Source of the DNA: Glutamicibacter uratoxydans
GTDB lineage: Bacteria > Actinomycetota > Actinomycetes > Actinomycetales > Micrococcaceae
Direction of reading: 5' to 3'
Assembly: GCF_006539925.1 (NCBI RefSeq)
Contig: NZ_BJNY01000006.1
Coordinates: 124,001 to 188,000, forward strand
DNA length: 64,000 bases
The position numbers and the translations under genes are program-made. Every line of letters begins with the position of its first letter. The first letter of the stretch is position 1. Shown here piece after piece: positions 56,065-64,000 of the stretch. Below the pieces are notes generated by a model. That model saw nothing but the letters and a program-made list of their open reading frames with translations. It searched no databases and was not told where the DNA came from.

Positions 56065-56535
56065 ATGCGTAGAGCTGTTTGCCCCGGATCCTTTGACCCT
56101 ATCCACAACGGACACGTCGAAATCATCGCCCGAGCCGCCAGCCTCTTTGACGAGGTGATCGTGGCGGTGTCCACCAACTATGCCAAAAAGTATCGATTCA
56201 CCGAAGAAGAACGCGTAGCAATTGTCGAAGAGACCGTGGGAGGACTGCGCGGAGTGACAGCCCTGCCCATGGGCAACGGCCTGCTTGCAGACTTCTGCAA
56301 GGAACAGGGAGCTGAGGCCATCGTCAAGGGGCTTCGCAGCACCGTCGACTATGCCTACGAAATCCCCATGGCCACCATGAACCGGCACCTGACAGGTGTT
56401 GAGACGGTATTCCTGCAAGCTGACACCCGTTTCACCCACCTATCTTCCTCGCTGTTGAAGGAAGTCCAGGTCTTAGGCGGTGACGTCACGGAGTACTTCC
56501 CCCGCGCTGTGATGAAACGACTATTGAAGAAGTAG
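56065..56535 (+). CDS. coaD: Phosphopantetheine adenylyltransferase
   Basis: 156 residues, fourth step of coenzyme A synthesis. Signature GSFDPIHNGHVEII (HxGH-type), GLRSTVDYAYE and the C-terminal THLSSSLLKEV. It is divergent from the aminotransferase. Confidence 0.97.
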   Translation: MRRAVCPGSFDPIHNGHVEIIARAASLFDEVIVAVSTNYAKKYRFTEEERVAIVEETVGGLRGVTALPMGNGLLADFCKEQGAEAIVKGLRSTVDYAYEIPMATMNRHLTGVETVFLQADTRFTHLSSSLLKEVQVLGGDVTEYFPRAVMKRLLKK

Positions 56536-56607
56536 TCAGATGGCCCTATCGGGCCTCGGGAACATGCTTGAATAGTTGTAGCTTTCGATAGACAAGGTTT
56601 AAGTACA

Positions 56608-57510
56608 ATGACATCTCCGTCGCCGATTACCAAGGCAGTCATCCCAGCAGCCGGTCTGGGAACTCGATTCCTCCCAGCTACCAAGGCCATGCCCAAGGAA
56701 ATGCTGCCTGTCGTTGACAAGCCGGCAATCCAGTACGTTGTCGCAGAAGCCGTCAAGGCAGGCTTCACCGACCTGCTGATGATCACCGGCCGCAACAAGC
56801 GCGCTCTGGAAGACCACTTTGACCGTGTCCCTTCCCTGGAGTATTCGCTGGAAGCCAAGGGCGACAAGAAGAAGCTGGACGCGATCCACGAGGCCACCAG
56901 CCTGGGAGACATCCACTACGTCCGCCAGGGCGATCCGCGCGGTCTGGGCCACGCGGTGCTGTGCGCTAAGCAGCACGTGGGAAATGAGCCGTTCGCTGTG
57001 CTGCTCGGCGACGACTTGATCGACGAACGCGACGAGCTGTTGAGCATCATGGCCGAAGTCCAGCGCAATACCGGCGGTTCGGTCATCGCCCTGATGGAAG
57101 TCGCTCCGGAACAGATCAGCGCCTATGGCTGTGCGGATGTCTCAGCCGTTGACGGCGAAGACTACGTCAAGGTCAACGGCCTGGTGGAGAAGCCGTCGGT
57201 TGAGGAAGCGCCGAGCAACCTGGCGATCATTGGCCGCTACCTGCTGCACCCGCGCGTCTTCGAAGTGCTGGAGCACACGGCTCCGGGCCGCGGGCACGAA
57301 ATTCAGCTCACAGATGCGCTTCAGGTGCTTGCCTCCGCTGAAGGGGAAGGCGCCGGGGTTCATGCCGTCATCTTCCGTGGCCGCCGCTACGACACCGGCG
57401 ACAAGCTGAGCTACCTGCAGGCAAATATCACCTTGGCCGTGGACCATGATGATTTGGGCGATGGCCTCAAATCCTGGCTCAAGAAGTTCGTCGCAAAGCT
57501 CGACGACTAG
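56608..57510 (+). CDS. galU: UTP--glucose-1-phosphate uridylyltransferase
   Basis: 300 residues. N-terminal PAAGLGTRFLPATKAMPKEMLP, then YVRQGDPRGLGHAVLCA, LLGDDLID and VEKPSVEEAPSNLAIIGRY. It makes UDP-glucose, which GalE can convert to UDP-galactose, for glycosyltransferases of the downstream wall cluster. Ends at a terminator. Confidence 0.96.
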   Translation: MTSPSPITKAVIPAAGLGTRFLPATKAMPKEMLPVVDKPAIQYVVAEAVKAGFTDLLMITGRNKRALEDHFDRVPSLEYSLEAKGDKKKLDAIHEATSLGDIHYVRQGDPRGLGHAVLCAKQHVGNEPFAVLLGDDLIDERDELLSIMAEVQRNTGGSVIALMEVAPEQISAYGCADVSAVDGEDYVKVNGLVEKPSVEEAPSNLAIIGRYLLHPRVFEVLEHTAPGRGHEIQLTDALQVLASAEGEGAGVHAVIFRGRRYDTGDKLSYLQANITLAVDHDDLGDGLKSWLKKFVAKLDD

Positions 57511-57519
57511 AAAACATGG

Positions 57520-57563
57520 AAAGACTACTCAGGATGCACACAAGTATCTTGGGTAGTCTTTTT
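57520..57563 (+). terminator. Terminator after galU
   Basis: AAAGACTAC (57520-57528) / GTAGTCTTT (57553-57561) plus TC/GG pairs, followed by TT; separates galU from the wall cluster. Confidence 0.82.
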
Positions 57564-57624
57564 GATTGCACGAAGTCACCCGGGAGAACCGTTGGCTTCC
57601 TCGGAATTTCCCGGTGGGGTAGGA

Positions 57625-58692
57625 ATGAAACTAGAAGAACCAGCACGCGAGACTTTTGCGTCCAGAAGTGCACAATTCGGCACGGCGCGGCGCAAGAAGC
57701 GCAGGGTTCGTGCAATTGTTCTCTCTGTTTTAGCGGTTGTACTTGTCGCGTTGCTCGCCGCAGGCTATTACCTGTTCAATTTGCAGCACGCCTTTAATTC
57801 CAAGTCGAATACCGTCGACTTGAATTTCACTCAGGAGCAGGAAAATGCCCGCCCGGTGAAAGACCCCGATGACGGCTCGATGAATATTCTGCTGGTCGGC
57901 GTGGACCATGCAGATGACGACTCTGCCCAGTCCGCTGCGTTGGATGGTGCAGTGAGCCAGCGCAGCGACTCCATGATGCTCGTGCATATCCCGGAAGACC
58001 GCTCCCAGATTTACGTGATGTCCACGGTGCGCGACATGTACGTGGACATCCCCGGACATGGCAAGAACAAGCTGAATGCTGCGGTCTCCCTGGGAGGCGT
58101 CCCGCTGTTGATGCAGACCCTTGAAGGCATGCTGGACACGAAGATTGACCATGTTGCGATGATCGACTTCGACGGGTTCAAGGAACTTTCCACCGCGCTG
58201 GGCGGCGTGACGGTCAAAAATGACATCCCGTTCACTGCCCATGACACCGACTACTTCTATCCCAAGGGCGAGATCACCCTGGAGGGGGATAGGGCGCTGA
58301 GGTTTGTGCGCGAACGCAAGTCCTTCACCAATGGCGACTACCAGCGCGTGGCAAACCAGCGCAAGTTCATCGCCGCCACCGCTAGCCAGCTGCTGTCCAA
58401 GGACACGCTGACCAACCCGGTCAAGCTCTACGACATCGTTGACAAGGTCTCCCCGTACCTTACCTTCGACAGCAATTTTGACGCTGCAACGATGGTTGGC
58501 TTGGGAATGCAGTTGAAGAATGTCGATCCTGAGCACATGGAGATGTTCACCATGCCGACGGCGGGCTCGTCGACCAGCCCGGATGGGCAGTCGATTGAAC
58601 TTCCGAATGAAGCGGCGATTGCCCAAATTAGCGAAGCATTGAAAACCGATACCATGGCCCAATACTTGAAGGATAATCCTCCGCAAGAGTAG
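57625..58692 (+). CDS. LytR-CpsA-Psr (LCP) family wall-polymer ligase, second copy
   Basis: 355 residues from ATG 57625 (GGTGGGG upstream; a longer frame begins at 57562). Basic start, a membrane helix about residues 28-50, then the LCP domain with NILLVGVDHADDD, RSDSMMLVHIPEDR, STVRDMYVDIPGHG, KLNAAVSLGG and FVRERKSFTNGDYQRVANQ. It is a close paralogue of the gene at 49.2 kb. Being first in front of an ABC exporter and transferases, it probably attaches that cluster's polymer to peptidoglycan. Confidence 0.94.
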   Translation: MKLEEPARETFASRSAQFGTARRKKRRVRAIVLSVLAVVLVALLAAGYYLFNLQHAFNSKSNTVDLNFTQEQENARPVKDPDDGSMNILLVGVDHADDDSAQSAALDGAVSQRSDSMMLVHIPEDRSQIYVMSTVRDMYVDIPGHGKNKLNAAVSLGGVPLLMQTLEGMLDTKIDHVAMIDFDGFKELSTALGGVTVKNDIPFTAHDTDYFYPKGEITLEGDRALRFVRERKSFTNGDYQRVANQRKFIAATASQLLSKDTLTNPVKLYDIVDKVSPYLTFDSNFDAATMVGLGMQLKNVDPEHMEMFTMPTAGSSTSPDGQSIELPNEAAIAQISEALKTDTMAQYLKDNPPQE

Positions 58693-58836
58693 GGATATTC
58701 AGTGACGGACGCTACAGCTGGCGTTTATGCCAGCATGGATGGGCAGGAAAACCCTATCGATCTACTAGACTTTGAATAAGTGTCTGCGCTTTTTGCCAGA
58801 TGTTAATTGACGGAACATATTGAGGACATTTCACAC

Positions 58837-59685
58837 ATGACAGTCGCAGAGGAGGCCGAAAAGTATGGTTTGCACCGTGTTGGTGCTCGCCCATCTTTGG
58901 CTAACTATCTGAAGCAGACTTGGGAACGTCGTGAGTTCATTTATGAGCTTGCAAAGGCCAGGGTTCAGCGGCAGAACCAGCAGAACCGTTTGGGAATGAT
59001 TTGGGTTGTCTTGAAGCCGACCATGAACGCCATCATGTACGGCGTCATTTTCGGCGTCCTCCAGGGAAGTGCCAAGGGCCCGGACTTCCCAGTCTTTGTT
59101 GTCATCGGTGTGTTCCTTTTCGAATTCTTCACCACCTCGATGAATGGCGGCGCCAAGTCCATCACGGGCAACCAGGCGCTGGTGCAATCGCTCTCATTCC
59201 CCAGATTGACGCTGCCCGTCGCCCAGGTGACGCAAAACGTCCTGACGCTGATGCCGATGGTCGTGGTGATGTTCATCTACGCGATGATCCTGGGCACCAC
59301 GCCCAAGTGGTCGTGGTTTGTGATCTTGCCGCTGATTGCCCTGATGACAGTCTTCAACATGGGCATCGCGCTGATCTGCGCGCGCATTACCGTGCACGTT
59401 AGGGACTTCACCCAGATCCTTCCGCTGGTTACCCGCGCCCTGATGTACACCTCTGGCGTGCTGTTCAGCGTTGATCGCATCCTCAACCACTGGCCTTGGC
59501 TGGTCCGGATTTTCGACTTCCACCCGCTCTACCAGTTCCTGCAGATCGCCCGCGCGATGGTCATGAACGACGCACCCTACGACCCTTTCGCCTGGGTTGT
59601 GGTCGGCGTCTGGTCGGTGCTGACACTGGCATTTGGACTTGTGTACTTCTGGAAGGCGGAGGAGCGTTATGGCCGGACCAATTAG
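58837..59685 (+). CDS. Polysaccharide/teichoic acid ABC exporter permease (TagG/Wzm-like)
   Basis: 282 residues from ATG 58837 with GAGGA ten bases before (TTG 58807 would add ten). ABC2-type permease with about six membrane segments from FPVFVVIGVFLFEFF onward and a cytoplasmic N-terminal helix (LIWVVLKP-like GMIWVVLKPTMNAIMYG). Works with the ATPase that overlaps its 3' end by 17 bases to flip lipid-linked polymer. Confidence 0.93.
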   Translation: MTVAEEAEKYGLHRVGARPSLANYLKQTWERREFIYELAKARVQRQNQQNRLGMIWVVLKPTMNAIMYGVIFGVLQGSAKGPDFPVFVVIGVFLFEFFTTSMNGGAKSITGNQALVQSLSFPRLTLPVAQVTQNVLTLMPMVVVMFIYAMILGTTPKWSWFVILPLIALMTVFNMGIALICARITVHVRDFTQILPLVTRALMYTSGVLFSVDRILNHWPWLVRIFDFHPLYQFLQIARAMVMNDAPYDPFAWVVVGVWSVLTLAFGLVYFWKAEERYGRTN

Positions 59686-60556
59686 TTTCGACGACCTGAT
59701 CAACCCGGATCTACATCCCGAATACGAGCCGGCGCCGATCTTCTCGGACGACACCTCGTTCATCGATGTCATCCGTCCGGAAGACATCAAGACCTCCACC
59801 CTGCAGGTTGACCCTGCCCGGGTGCCTGTGGTCATGGTCGACAACCTGCATGTGAAGTACCAGGTGTACTCCAGCGGCAAGGCCGTGGGCAACGCAGGGG
59901 CACGCCGCCTGCTGCAGCCTGCGAGCACCCGCGGCATCCGCACCGTGCACGCCCTGAAGGGCATCTCCTTTGTGGCCTACGAGAACGAATCCATCGGGAT
60001 CATCGGCTCCAACGGTTCGGGCAAGTCCACCCTGCTGCGGGCAATTACCGGCCTGACCCCGCCGGCCGCCGGCGCTGTGTATGCCCGGTCGCGCCCGAGC
60101 CTGCTGGGCGTCGGCGCCGCCCTGATCCCCGACTTGTCGGGAGACAAGAACATCACCCTGGGTGGCCTGGCCCTCGGCTACAACCGCCAGCAGGTTGAGC
60201 AGATGCGCGAAGAAATCACCAAGTTCGCAGAGCTTGAAGATTTCATCGACCTGCCGATGCGCACCTACTCGTCCGGCATGGGCGCCCGCCTGAAGTTTGC
60301 CATTGCCGCTTCGAAGCAGCACGACATCCTGATCGTGGATGAGGCGCTGGCGGTGGGCGATGCGAAGTTCCGCAAGCGCAGCGAGGCAAAGATCCGCGAG
60401 ATCCGCGAGAGCGCCGGAACCGTGTTCTTGGTGTCCCACTCGATGAACTCCATCAAGGAAACCTGCAACCGCTGTATTTGGATTGAAAAAGGCGTCCAGA
60501 AAATGGACGGCGACCCGGAAACGGTGATCGAGGCCTATCAGAAGCACAAGAAGTAG
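59669..60556 (+). CDS. Polysaccharide/teichoic acid ABC exporter ATPase (TagH/Wzt-like)
   Basis: 295 residues from ATG 59669 with GGAGG upstream. A roughly 45-residue N-terminal extension precedes the ATPase: Walker A IIGSNGSGKSTLLRAI, signature YSSGMGARLKFAIA, Walker B ILIVDEALAVGD. The insertion KAVGNAGARRLLQPASTRG near 65-85 is typical of this exporter class. There is no C-terminal substrate-binding domain as in some Wzt proteins. Confidence 0.95.
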   Translation: MAGPISFDDLINPDLHPEYEPAPIFSDDTSFIDVIRPEDIKTSTLQVDPARVPVVMVDNLHVKYQVYSSGKAVGNAGARRLLQPASTRGIRTVHALKGISFVAYENESIGIIGSNGSGKSTLLRAITGLTPPAAGAVYARSRPSLLGVGAALIPDLSGDKNITLGGLALGYNRQQVEQMREEITKFAELEDFIDLPMRTYSSGMGARLKFAIAASKQHDILIVDEALAVGDAKFRKRSEAKIREIRESAGTVFLVSHSMNSIKETCNRCIWIEKGVQKMDGDPETVIEAYQKHKK

Positions 60557-60568
60557 AGTTGGGGACAC

Positions 60569-61606
60569 ATGACTGAATCACCCGGTGTTTCCTACATAAT
60601 GCCGGTGCTCAATGAAGCCGATTACCTTCAAGAGGCCATCGACTGCATCCTTGCCCAGGAATACGAGGGCGAGAAGGAACTGATCGTGGCGCTCGGACCG
60701 AGCACCGATAATACGGACGAAGTCGCCCAGCGCATTGCCGACTCCGACTCACGTGTCCGTTTGGTGTACAACCCGCAGGGCCGCACCCCGATTGCGCTGA
60801 ACCTTGCCATCGCGCAGGCAGTGCACTCGATCATCATCCGCGTGGACGCGCACAGCGAGATCCCCACCAACTACACCCAGCGCGGCGTCGAAACGCTGTT
60901 CCGGGTCGGCGCCCACGACGTCGGCGGCCTGATGGACGCCCGCGGCAAGACCCCGGTGCAGCGCGCGATCGCCGCCTCCTACCACTCGAAGTTCGGCTTC
61001 GGCGGCCCTGCCTACCATTCGGGCGCGCCCGAAGGCGAAGCAGAATCTGCCTACCTCGGTATTTTCCGCCGGGAGATCTTTGAAGAGGTCGGCTACTACG
61101 ACGAGAGCATGTGGCGCGCCCAGGACTGGGAGCTGTGCCTGCGCATCCGCCAGGCCGGATACAAGGTCTGGTTCGACCCGGAGCTGAAGGTCGGCTACTA
61201 CCCGAGGGACAACTTCATCGCGCTGATCAACCAGTCTTTTGCCTCCGGTACTTGGCGAGGGGAAATTGCCCGCCGCTTCCCGGAGGGCAAGTCCCTGCGC
61301 CATGACATCCCGCCGCTGATGCTGCTCGGCCTGGGGATCGGCATCGCGTCGGTCTTCGTGAAGCCCATGGTGGAGGATTCGGTGCCTGGCTTTGTCAACT
61401 TCCTGATGAGCGCCGCGCAGGCGGGCCCCATCGTGTATGCGGGCGTGTGCCTGGTGGCAGGGCTGCGCAGTTCGGCGGTGGGAATCAAGGAGAAGCTGCT
61501 GACCGCCGCCGCTTATCCGCTGATCCACCTTCCGTGGGCCGCTGGCTACGTCAAGGGGCGCCTCTTCGGCGCTTCCGGCACGCTGGATAAAGGCCGCGTG
61601 AAGTGA
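60569..61606 (+). CDS. Family 2 glycosyltransferase
   Basis: 345 residues, GT-A fold: VSYIMPVLNEADYLQEAID, the metal site IIRVDAHSEIP, an acceptor-site segment WRAQDWELCLRIRQAGY and C-terminal membrane segments (PLMLLGLGIGIASVF; YAGVCLVAGL). It probably adds a sugar to the lipid-linked polymer at the inner membrane face. Sugar unknown. Confidence 0.9.
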   Translation: MTESPGVSYIMPVLNEADYLQEAIDCILAQEYEGEKELIVALGPSTDNTDEVAQRIADSDSRVRLVYNPQGRTPIALNLAIAQAVHSIIIRVDAHSEIPTNYTQRGVETLFRVGAHDVGGLMDARGKTPVQRAIAASYHSKFGFGGPAYHSGAPEGEAESAYLGIFRREIFEEVGYYDESMWRAQDWELCLRIRQAGYKVWFDPELKVGYYPRDNFIALINQSFASGTWRGEIARRFPEGKSLRHDIPPLMLLGLGIGIASVFVKPMVEDSVPGFVNFLMSAAQAGPIVYAGVCLVAGLRSSAVGIKEKLLTAAAYPLIHLPWAAGYVKGRLFGASGTLDKGRVK

Positions 61607-62424
61607 GCGTAGACCGACCGAAAAGCCCCACCTTGGACCAGCTGCGCGCCGTCTGCCAGCCGCCCGAGGTCAGGGCCCGAAAGAACGCCGAGCACTGGAC
61701 AGCCGAGCTGTACCTGCGCCACATTTCCATCTACCTGACAGCTGTGCTGGTCCGCACTCGAATCTCAGCCAACGGAGTGACCGGGCTGATGATCCTGGCC
61801 GGCTGGTGCATGTCGCTGGCGTTGCTGATTCCGGGGATCTGGGGGCCGCTGCTGGCGGTGGTCCTGTCCCAGGTGCAGCTGTACTTCGACTGCTCCGACG
61901 GGGAAGTGGCCCGCTGGCGCGGGACCCAGTCCCCGCGCGGCATCTTCATCGACATGGTGGGCCACCACACTACCGAGGCGCTGATTCCGATCGCGCTGGG
62001 CTACCGGGTGTTCACCGAGCTCTCCGCGACGCAGGACACTGCCGGCCAGGCCTGGCCGACGCTGTTCATGGCCGCCTGCCTCTCGGTGTTGCTGGTGCTC
62101 AACCGCTCCCAGTCGCTGATGGTCCACGCCGCACGCGGCATGGCGGGGCTGGGCAAGCTGCCCGACACCGCGGCCGCCAGGGCGGTGCCCACCACCACCC
62201 TGATCGGACGGCTGCGCTCCCTCGCGCGCTTCATGCCCTTCCACAAGCTGCTGCACGCGGTAGAGCTGAGCCTGATCATCCTGGCCTGTTCCGTGGTTTC
62301 CGCAGTGGCGGGAGTTCCCGGCCTGGCCGAGAAGTGGATGATCTGGATCCTGCTTCCGGCCTGCGTGCTGGTCAACATCGGCCATTTCCTGTCGAATATG
62401 GCCTCGTCCAGGCTCAAGGCCTAG
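61603..62424 (+). CDS. CDP-alcohol phosphotransferase family membrane enzyme
   Basis: 273 residues; GTGA overlap with the glycosyltransferase. The CDP-alcohol signature D-x2-DG-x2-AR-x8-G-x3-D-x3-D is present as FDCSDGEVARW...GIFIDMVGH, but the last Asp is His. Multiple membrane helices follow (LMILAGWCMSLALLIPGIWG; LIILACSVVSAVAG). Expected to transfer a phospho-alcohol from a CDP-linked donor to a lipid or polymer; the His change may mark a subfamily with another substrate (inference). Confidence 0.85.
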   Translation: MSVDRPKSPTLDQLRAVCQPPEVRARKNAEHWTAELYLRHISIYLTAVLVRTRISANGVTGLMILAGWCMSLALLIPGIWGPLLAVVLSQVQLYFDCSDGEVARWRGTQSPRGIFIDMVGHHTTEALIPIALGYRVFTELSATQDTAGQAWPTLFMAACLSVLLVLNRSQSLMVHAARGMAGLGKLPDTAAARAVPTTTLIGRLRSLARFMPFHKLLHAVELSLIILACSVVSAVAGVPGLAEKWMIWILLPACVLVNIGHFLSNMASSRLKA

Positions 62425-62460
62425 CGGCCGATACGCTGTCCATCCAAGGTTGAGGAATTG

Positions 62461-63351
62461 ATGTCCACAGAAACCAAGCCGAGCATCGGCGTCGTCGTAC
62501 TGACCATGGGCAACCGCCCGGTGGAACTTCGGCGCGCCTTGGACTCGCTGCTTGCCCAGCGCGGGGTGTCCATCGACGCGGTCGTCGTGGGCAATGGATG
62601 GGATCCTGTCGACATTCCGGCACCGATCAAGACTCACTTCCTGCCGGAGAATCTGGGCATCCCCGCCGGACGCAATGCCGGCGTGTCCCAGGTAGAGGGC
62701 GAATACCTCTGCTTCCTCGACGACGACTCCTGGTTCCTCGATGAGGACTTCCTCTCCAGTGCCGTCAGCCGCTTCGAGAAGTATCCAAAAATGGGTTTGC
62801 TGCAGCCACGGATCACCGATCCCGAGCACGAGGACCAGAACCCCACCCGGTGGATTCCGCGATTGAACAAGCGCACCGCGGTGGAGCCGAGCAAGGTCTT
62901 CCACGTGGGGGAAACCTGCCTGGTCACTAAGCGCGAGCTCTTCGACTCCACCGGGGGATGGGCCGGCGGATTCTGGTACGCCCACGAAGGGATCGAACTT
63001 GCCTGGCGCGTCTGGGACACCGGGACCTACGTCTGGTACGCGGGGGACATGCGCATCGGCCACCCGATCGTCGATCCGCGCCGCCACGACGAGTTCTACC
63101 GGCTCAACGCCCGCAACCGGGTGTGGCTTGCCCGCAGGAACCTGCCGGCGCCTTTCACCTGGATCTACCCGACCTCGTGGATGCTCATCGAATGCCTGCG
63201 CCAGCGCAAGAACCGCAGCGCAGTGCAGCAGTATCTTTCGGGATGGCGCGCCGGATGGAAGGGCAGTCCCTGGTACAAGGACCCGCGCCCTAAACTTAAA
63301 TGGAAGACTTTGCTTCGGATGACCCTGGCCGGCAGGCCGCCGGTCATCTGA
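62461..63351 (+). CDS. Family 2 glycosyltransferase
   Basis: 296 residues from ATG 62461 with GAGGA upstream. GT-A: IGVVVLTMGNRPVELRRALD, NLGIPAGRNAGV, the metal-binding LCFLDDDSWFL and HEGIELAWRVWDTG. No membrane helix is evident. It resembles rhamnosyl/galactosyl-type GT2 enzymes of actinobacterial wall clusters; the sugar is not predictable. Confidence 0.9.
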   Translation: MSTETKPSIGVVVLTMGNRPVELRRALDSLLAQRGVSIDAVVVGNGWDPVDIPAPIKTHFLPENLGIPAGRNAGVSQVEGEYLCFLDDDSWFLDEDFLSSAVSRFEKYPKMGLLQPRITDPEHEDQNPTRWIPRLNKRTAVEPSKVFHVGETCLVTKRELFDSTGGWAGGFWYAHEGIELAWRVWDTGTYVWYAGDMRIGHPIVDPRRHDEFYRLNARNRVWLARRNLPAPFTWIYPTSWMLIECLRQRKNRSAVQQYLSGWRAGWKGSPWYKDPRPKLKWKTLLRMTLAGRPPVI

Positions 63352-63421
63352 GGTCCGTGCGCACAGCCCGGAACCAGCTACAGCTACGATGATCCACCAC
63401 GAAGGTGGCTTGGAGGTAAAC

Positions 63422-63883
63422 ATGACTAAAACAGTTCTGACCTATGGAACGTTCGACCTGTTCCACATCGGCCACCTGAACATTCTCAAGCGTCTGAAGG
63501 AAAAGGGCGACCGCCTGATCGTCGGCGTGTCCACCGACGAGTTCAACGCGGTCAAGGGCAAGAAGCCTGTTGTCCCGTTCGAACAGCGCCGGCAGATCGT
63601 CGAGGCCATCAAGTACGTTGACCTGGCCATCCCGGAAGAGAACTGGGAGCAGAAGCGCCTGGACATCAAGAAGTATGATGCGAAGGTCTTCGGCATCGGC
63701 GAGGACTGGAAGGGCCACTTCGACGACCTGGGCGACGAGGTCGAAGTTGTCTACCTGCCGCGCACCGCAGGCATCTCGACCACCGAAATGAAGCGCGTGC
63801 TCAGCGAATTCGACGAACGCCACGTCGAATCCCTGAAGAACACCCTTGATACGCTCAGCCAGATCGTCAAGGAACTGAGCTAG
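63422..63883 (+). CDS. tagD: Glycerol-3-phosphate cytidylyltransferase (TagD-like)
   Basis: 153 residues from ATG 63422 with GGAGG at ideal spacing. YGTFDLFHIGHLNIL (HxGH) and RTAGISTTEMK (RTxGISTT) are the two signatures of TagD/TarD. It makes CDP-glycerol from CTP and glycerol-3-phosphate for polyol-phosphate polymer synthesis. Slightly longer than TagD (about 130) at the C-terminus. It gives the cluster its teichoic-acid identity and could also feed the TagF-like transferase at 12 kb. Confidence 0.92.
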   Translation: MTKTVLTYGTFDLFHIGHLNILKRLKEKGDRLIVGVSTDEFNAVKGKKPVVPFEQRRQIVEAIKYVDLAIPEENWEQKRLDIKKYDAKVFGIGEDWKGHFDDLGDEVEVVYLPRTAGISTTEMKRVLSEFDERHVESLKNTLDTLSQIVKELS

Positions 63884-63952
63884 GTTCTTAACCAACAGCT
63901 CGTCCATCGATGTTTCGCTAAGACCAGGAAAAACAGAAGGAAGTTCAACGAA

Positions 63953-64000
63953 GTGAGTGGCTCGTTCAAGGCCGGAATCAGACTTTCGCTCAATGCGCTG
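63953..64000 (+). CDS. Partial gene running off the window end
   Basis: GTG 63953 with AGAAGGAAG upstream opens MSGSFKAGIRLSLNAL and continues past 64000. Too short to classify; by position it is probably the next gene of the wall-polymer cluster. Confidence 0.5.
   Translation, partial: MSGSFKAGIRLSLNAL

Noticed and set aside
56541-56560. GGCCC-TATC-GGGCC hairpin after coaD
   Set aside because: Stem too short and no T-run, so not called a terminator.
61765-63423. A 552-codon minus-strand frame across the CDP-alcohol phosphotransferase and GT2 genes
   Set aside because: It spans two well-supported plus-strand genes, has low-complexity His/Gly/Gln/Val content and no domain; typical antisense frame in GC-rich DNA.
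1-64000. CRISPR array or phage-defence island
   Set aside because: No regularly spaced short repeats and no Cas, restriction or toxin-antitoxin genes were recognised; the NYN protein alone is not enough.

Overview
The window is a high-GC Gram-positive (actinobacterial) chromosome segment. The order serA, metG, leuB, ilvE, gltX, iclR/leuCD, murA, gpsA, ddl, DUF3515, DAK2, recG, rsmD, coaD, together with many GTG/TTG starts, two LytR-CpsA-Psr (LCP) proteins and actinobacterial YfjP-type GTPase pairs, points to Micrococcaceae, most likely the Arthrobacter/Glutamicibacter group. The genus is an inference from gene order and protein character; no search was run.

Layout. (1) 0-6.3 kb and 8.0-24.6 kb are two accessory blocks flanking the housekeeping gene serA. 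They are visibly AT-richer, have long gene-poor gaps and carry large multidomain proteins. (2) 24.7-31.8 kb holds a NYN-domain protein, metG, a two-component system, leuB and ilvE. (3) 31.8-41 kb holds galE, an FAH-family enzyme, gltX, a HAD hydrolase, tRNA-Gln and tRNA-Glu, two GTPases and thiL. (4) 41-48.5 kb holds an IclR regulator divergent from leuCD, then murA-plsC-gpsA-ddl. (5) 48.5-57.5 kb holds a DUF3515 lipoprotein, an LCP protein, DAK2-recG-rsmD, a methyltransferase and aminotransferase pair, coaD and galU. (6) 57.6-64 kb is a wall-glycopolymer export cluster: LCP, ABC permease, ABC ATPase, two GT2 enzymes, a CDP-alcohol phosphotransferase and a TagD-like cytidylyltransferase.

The most unusual part is the accessory material around serA. 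It encodes an Asp/Glu-type racemase; a fusion of an enolase-superfamily domain, a GshF/CphA-type ATP-grasp and an intact acylphosphatase; a second ATP-grasp with a degenerate acylphosphatase tail; a 1225-residue protein with three tandem sugar-transfer-type ATP-grasp modules of which only the last keeps its nucleotide loop; a TagF-like polyol-phosphate transferase; a single-module ATP-grasp of the same type; a nucleotidyltransferase; a membrane-anchored NlpC/P60-like protein; an alpha/beta hydrolase; a 1146-residue fusion of leucine-rich repeats, CapA and ATP-grasp; and a CapA-like domain fused to a MurF-like ligase. My inference is a non-ribosomal amide-ligase pathway that builds or attaches (possibly epimerised) amino acids or short peptides on a teichoic-acid-like surface polymer, combining logic of poly-gamma-glutamate, cyanophycin and teichuronopeptide synthesis.

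Wall precursors elsewhere in the window fit this setting: galE and galU supply UDP-sugars, murA and ddl supply peptidoglycan, two LCP enzymes attach polymers to the wall, and the distal cluster makes and exports another polymer. The leucine genes appear co-regulated: related palindromes containing the same 9-mer TATTTGAGA lie before leuB and in the iclR-leuC gap.
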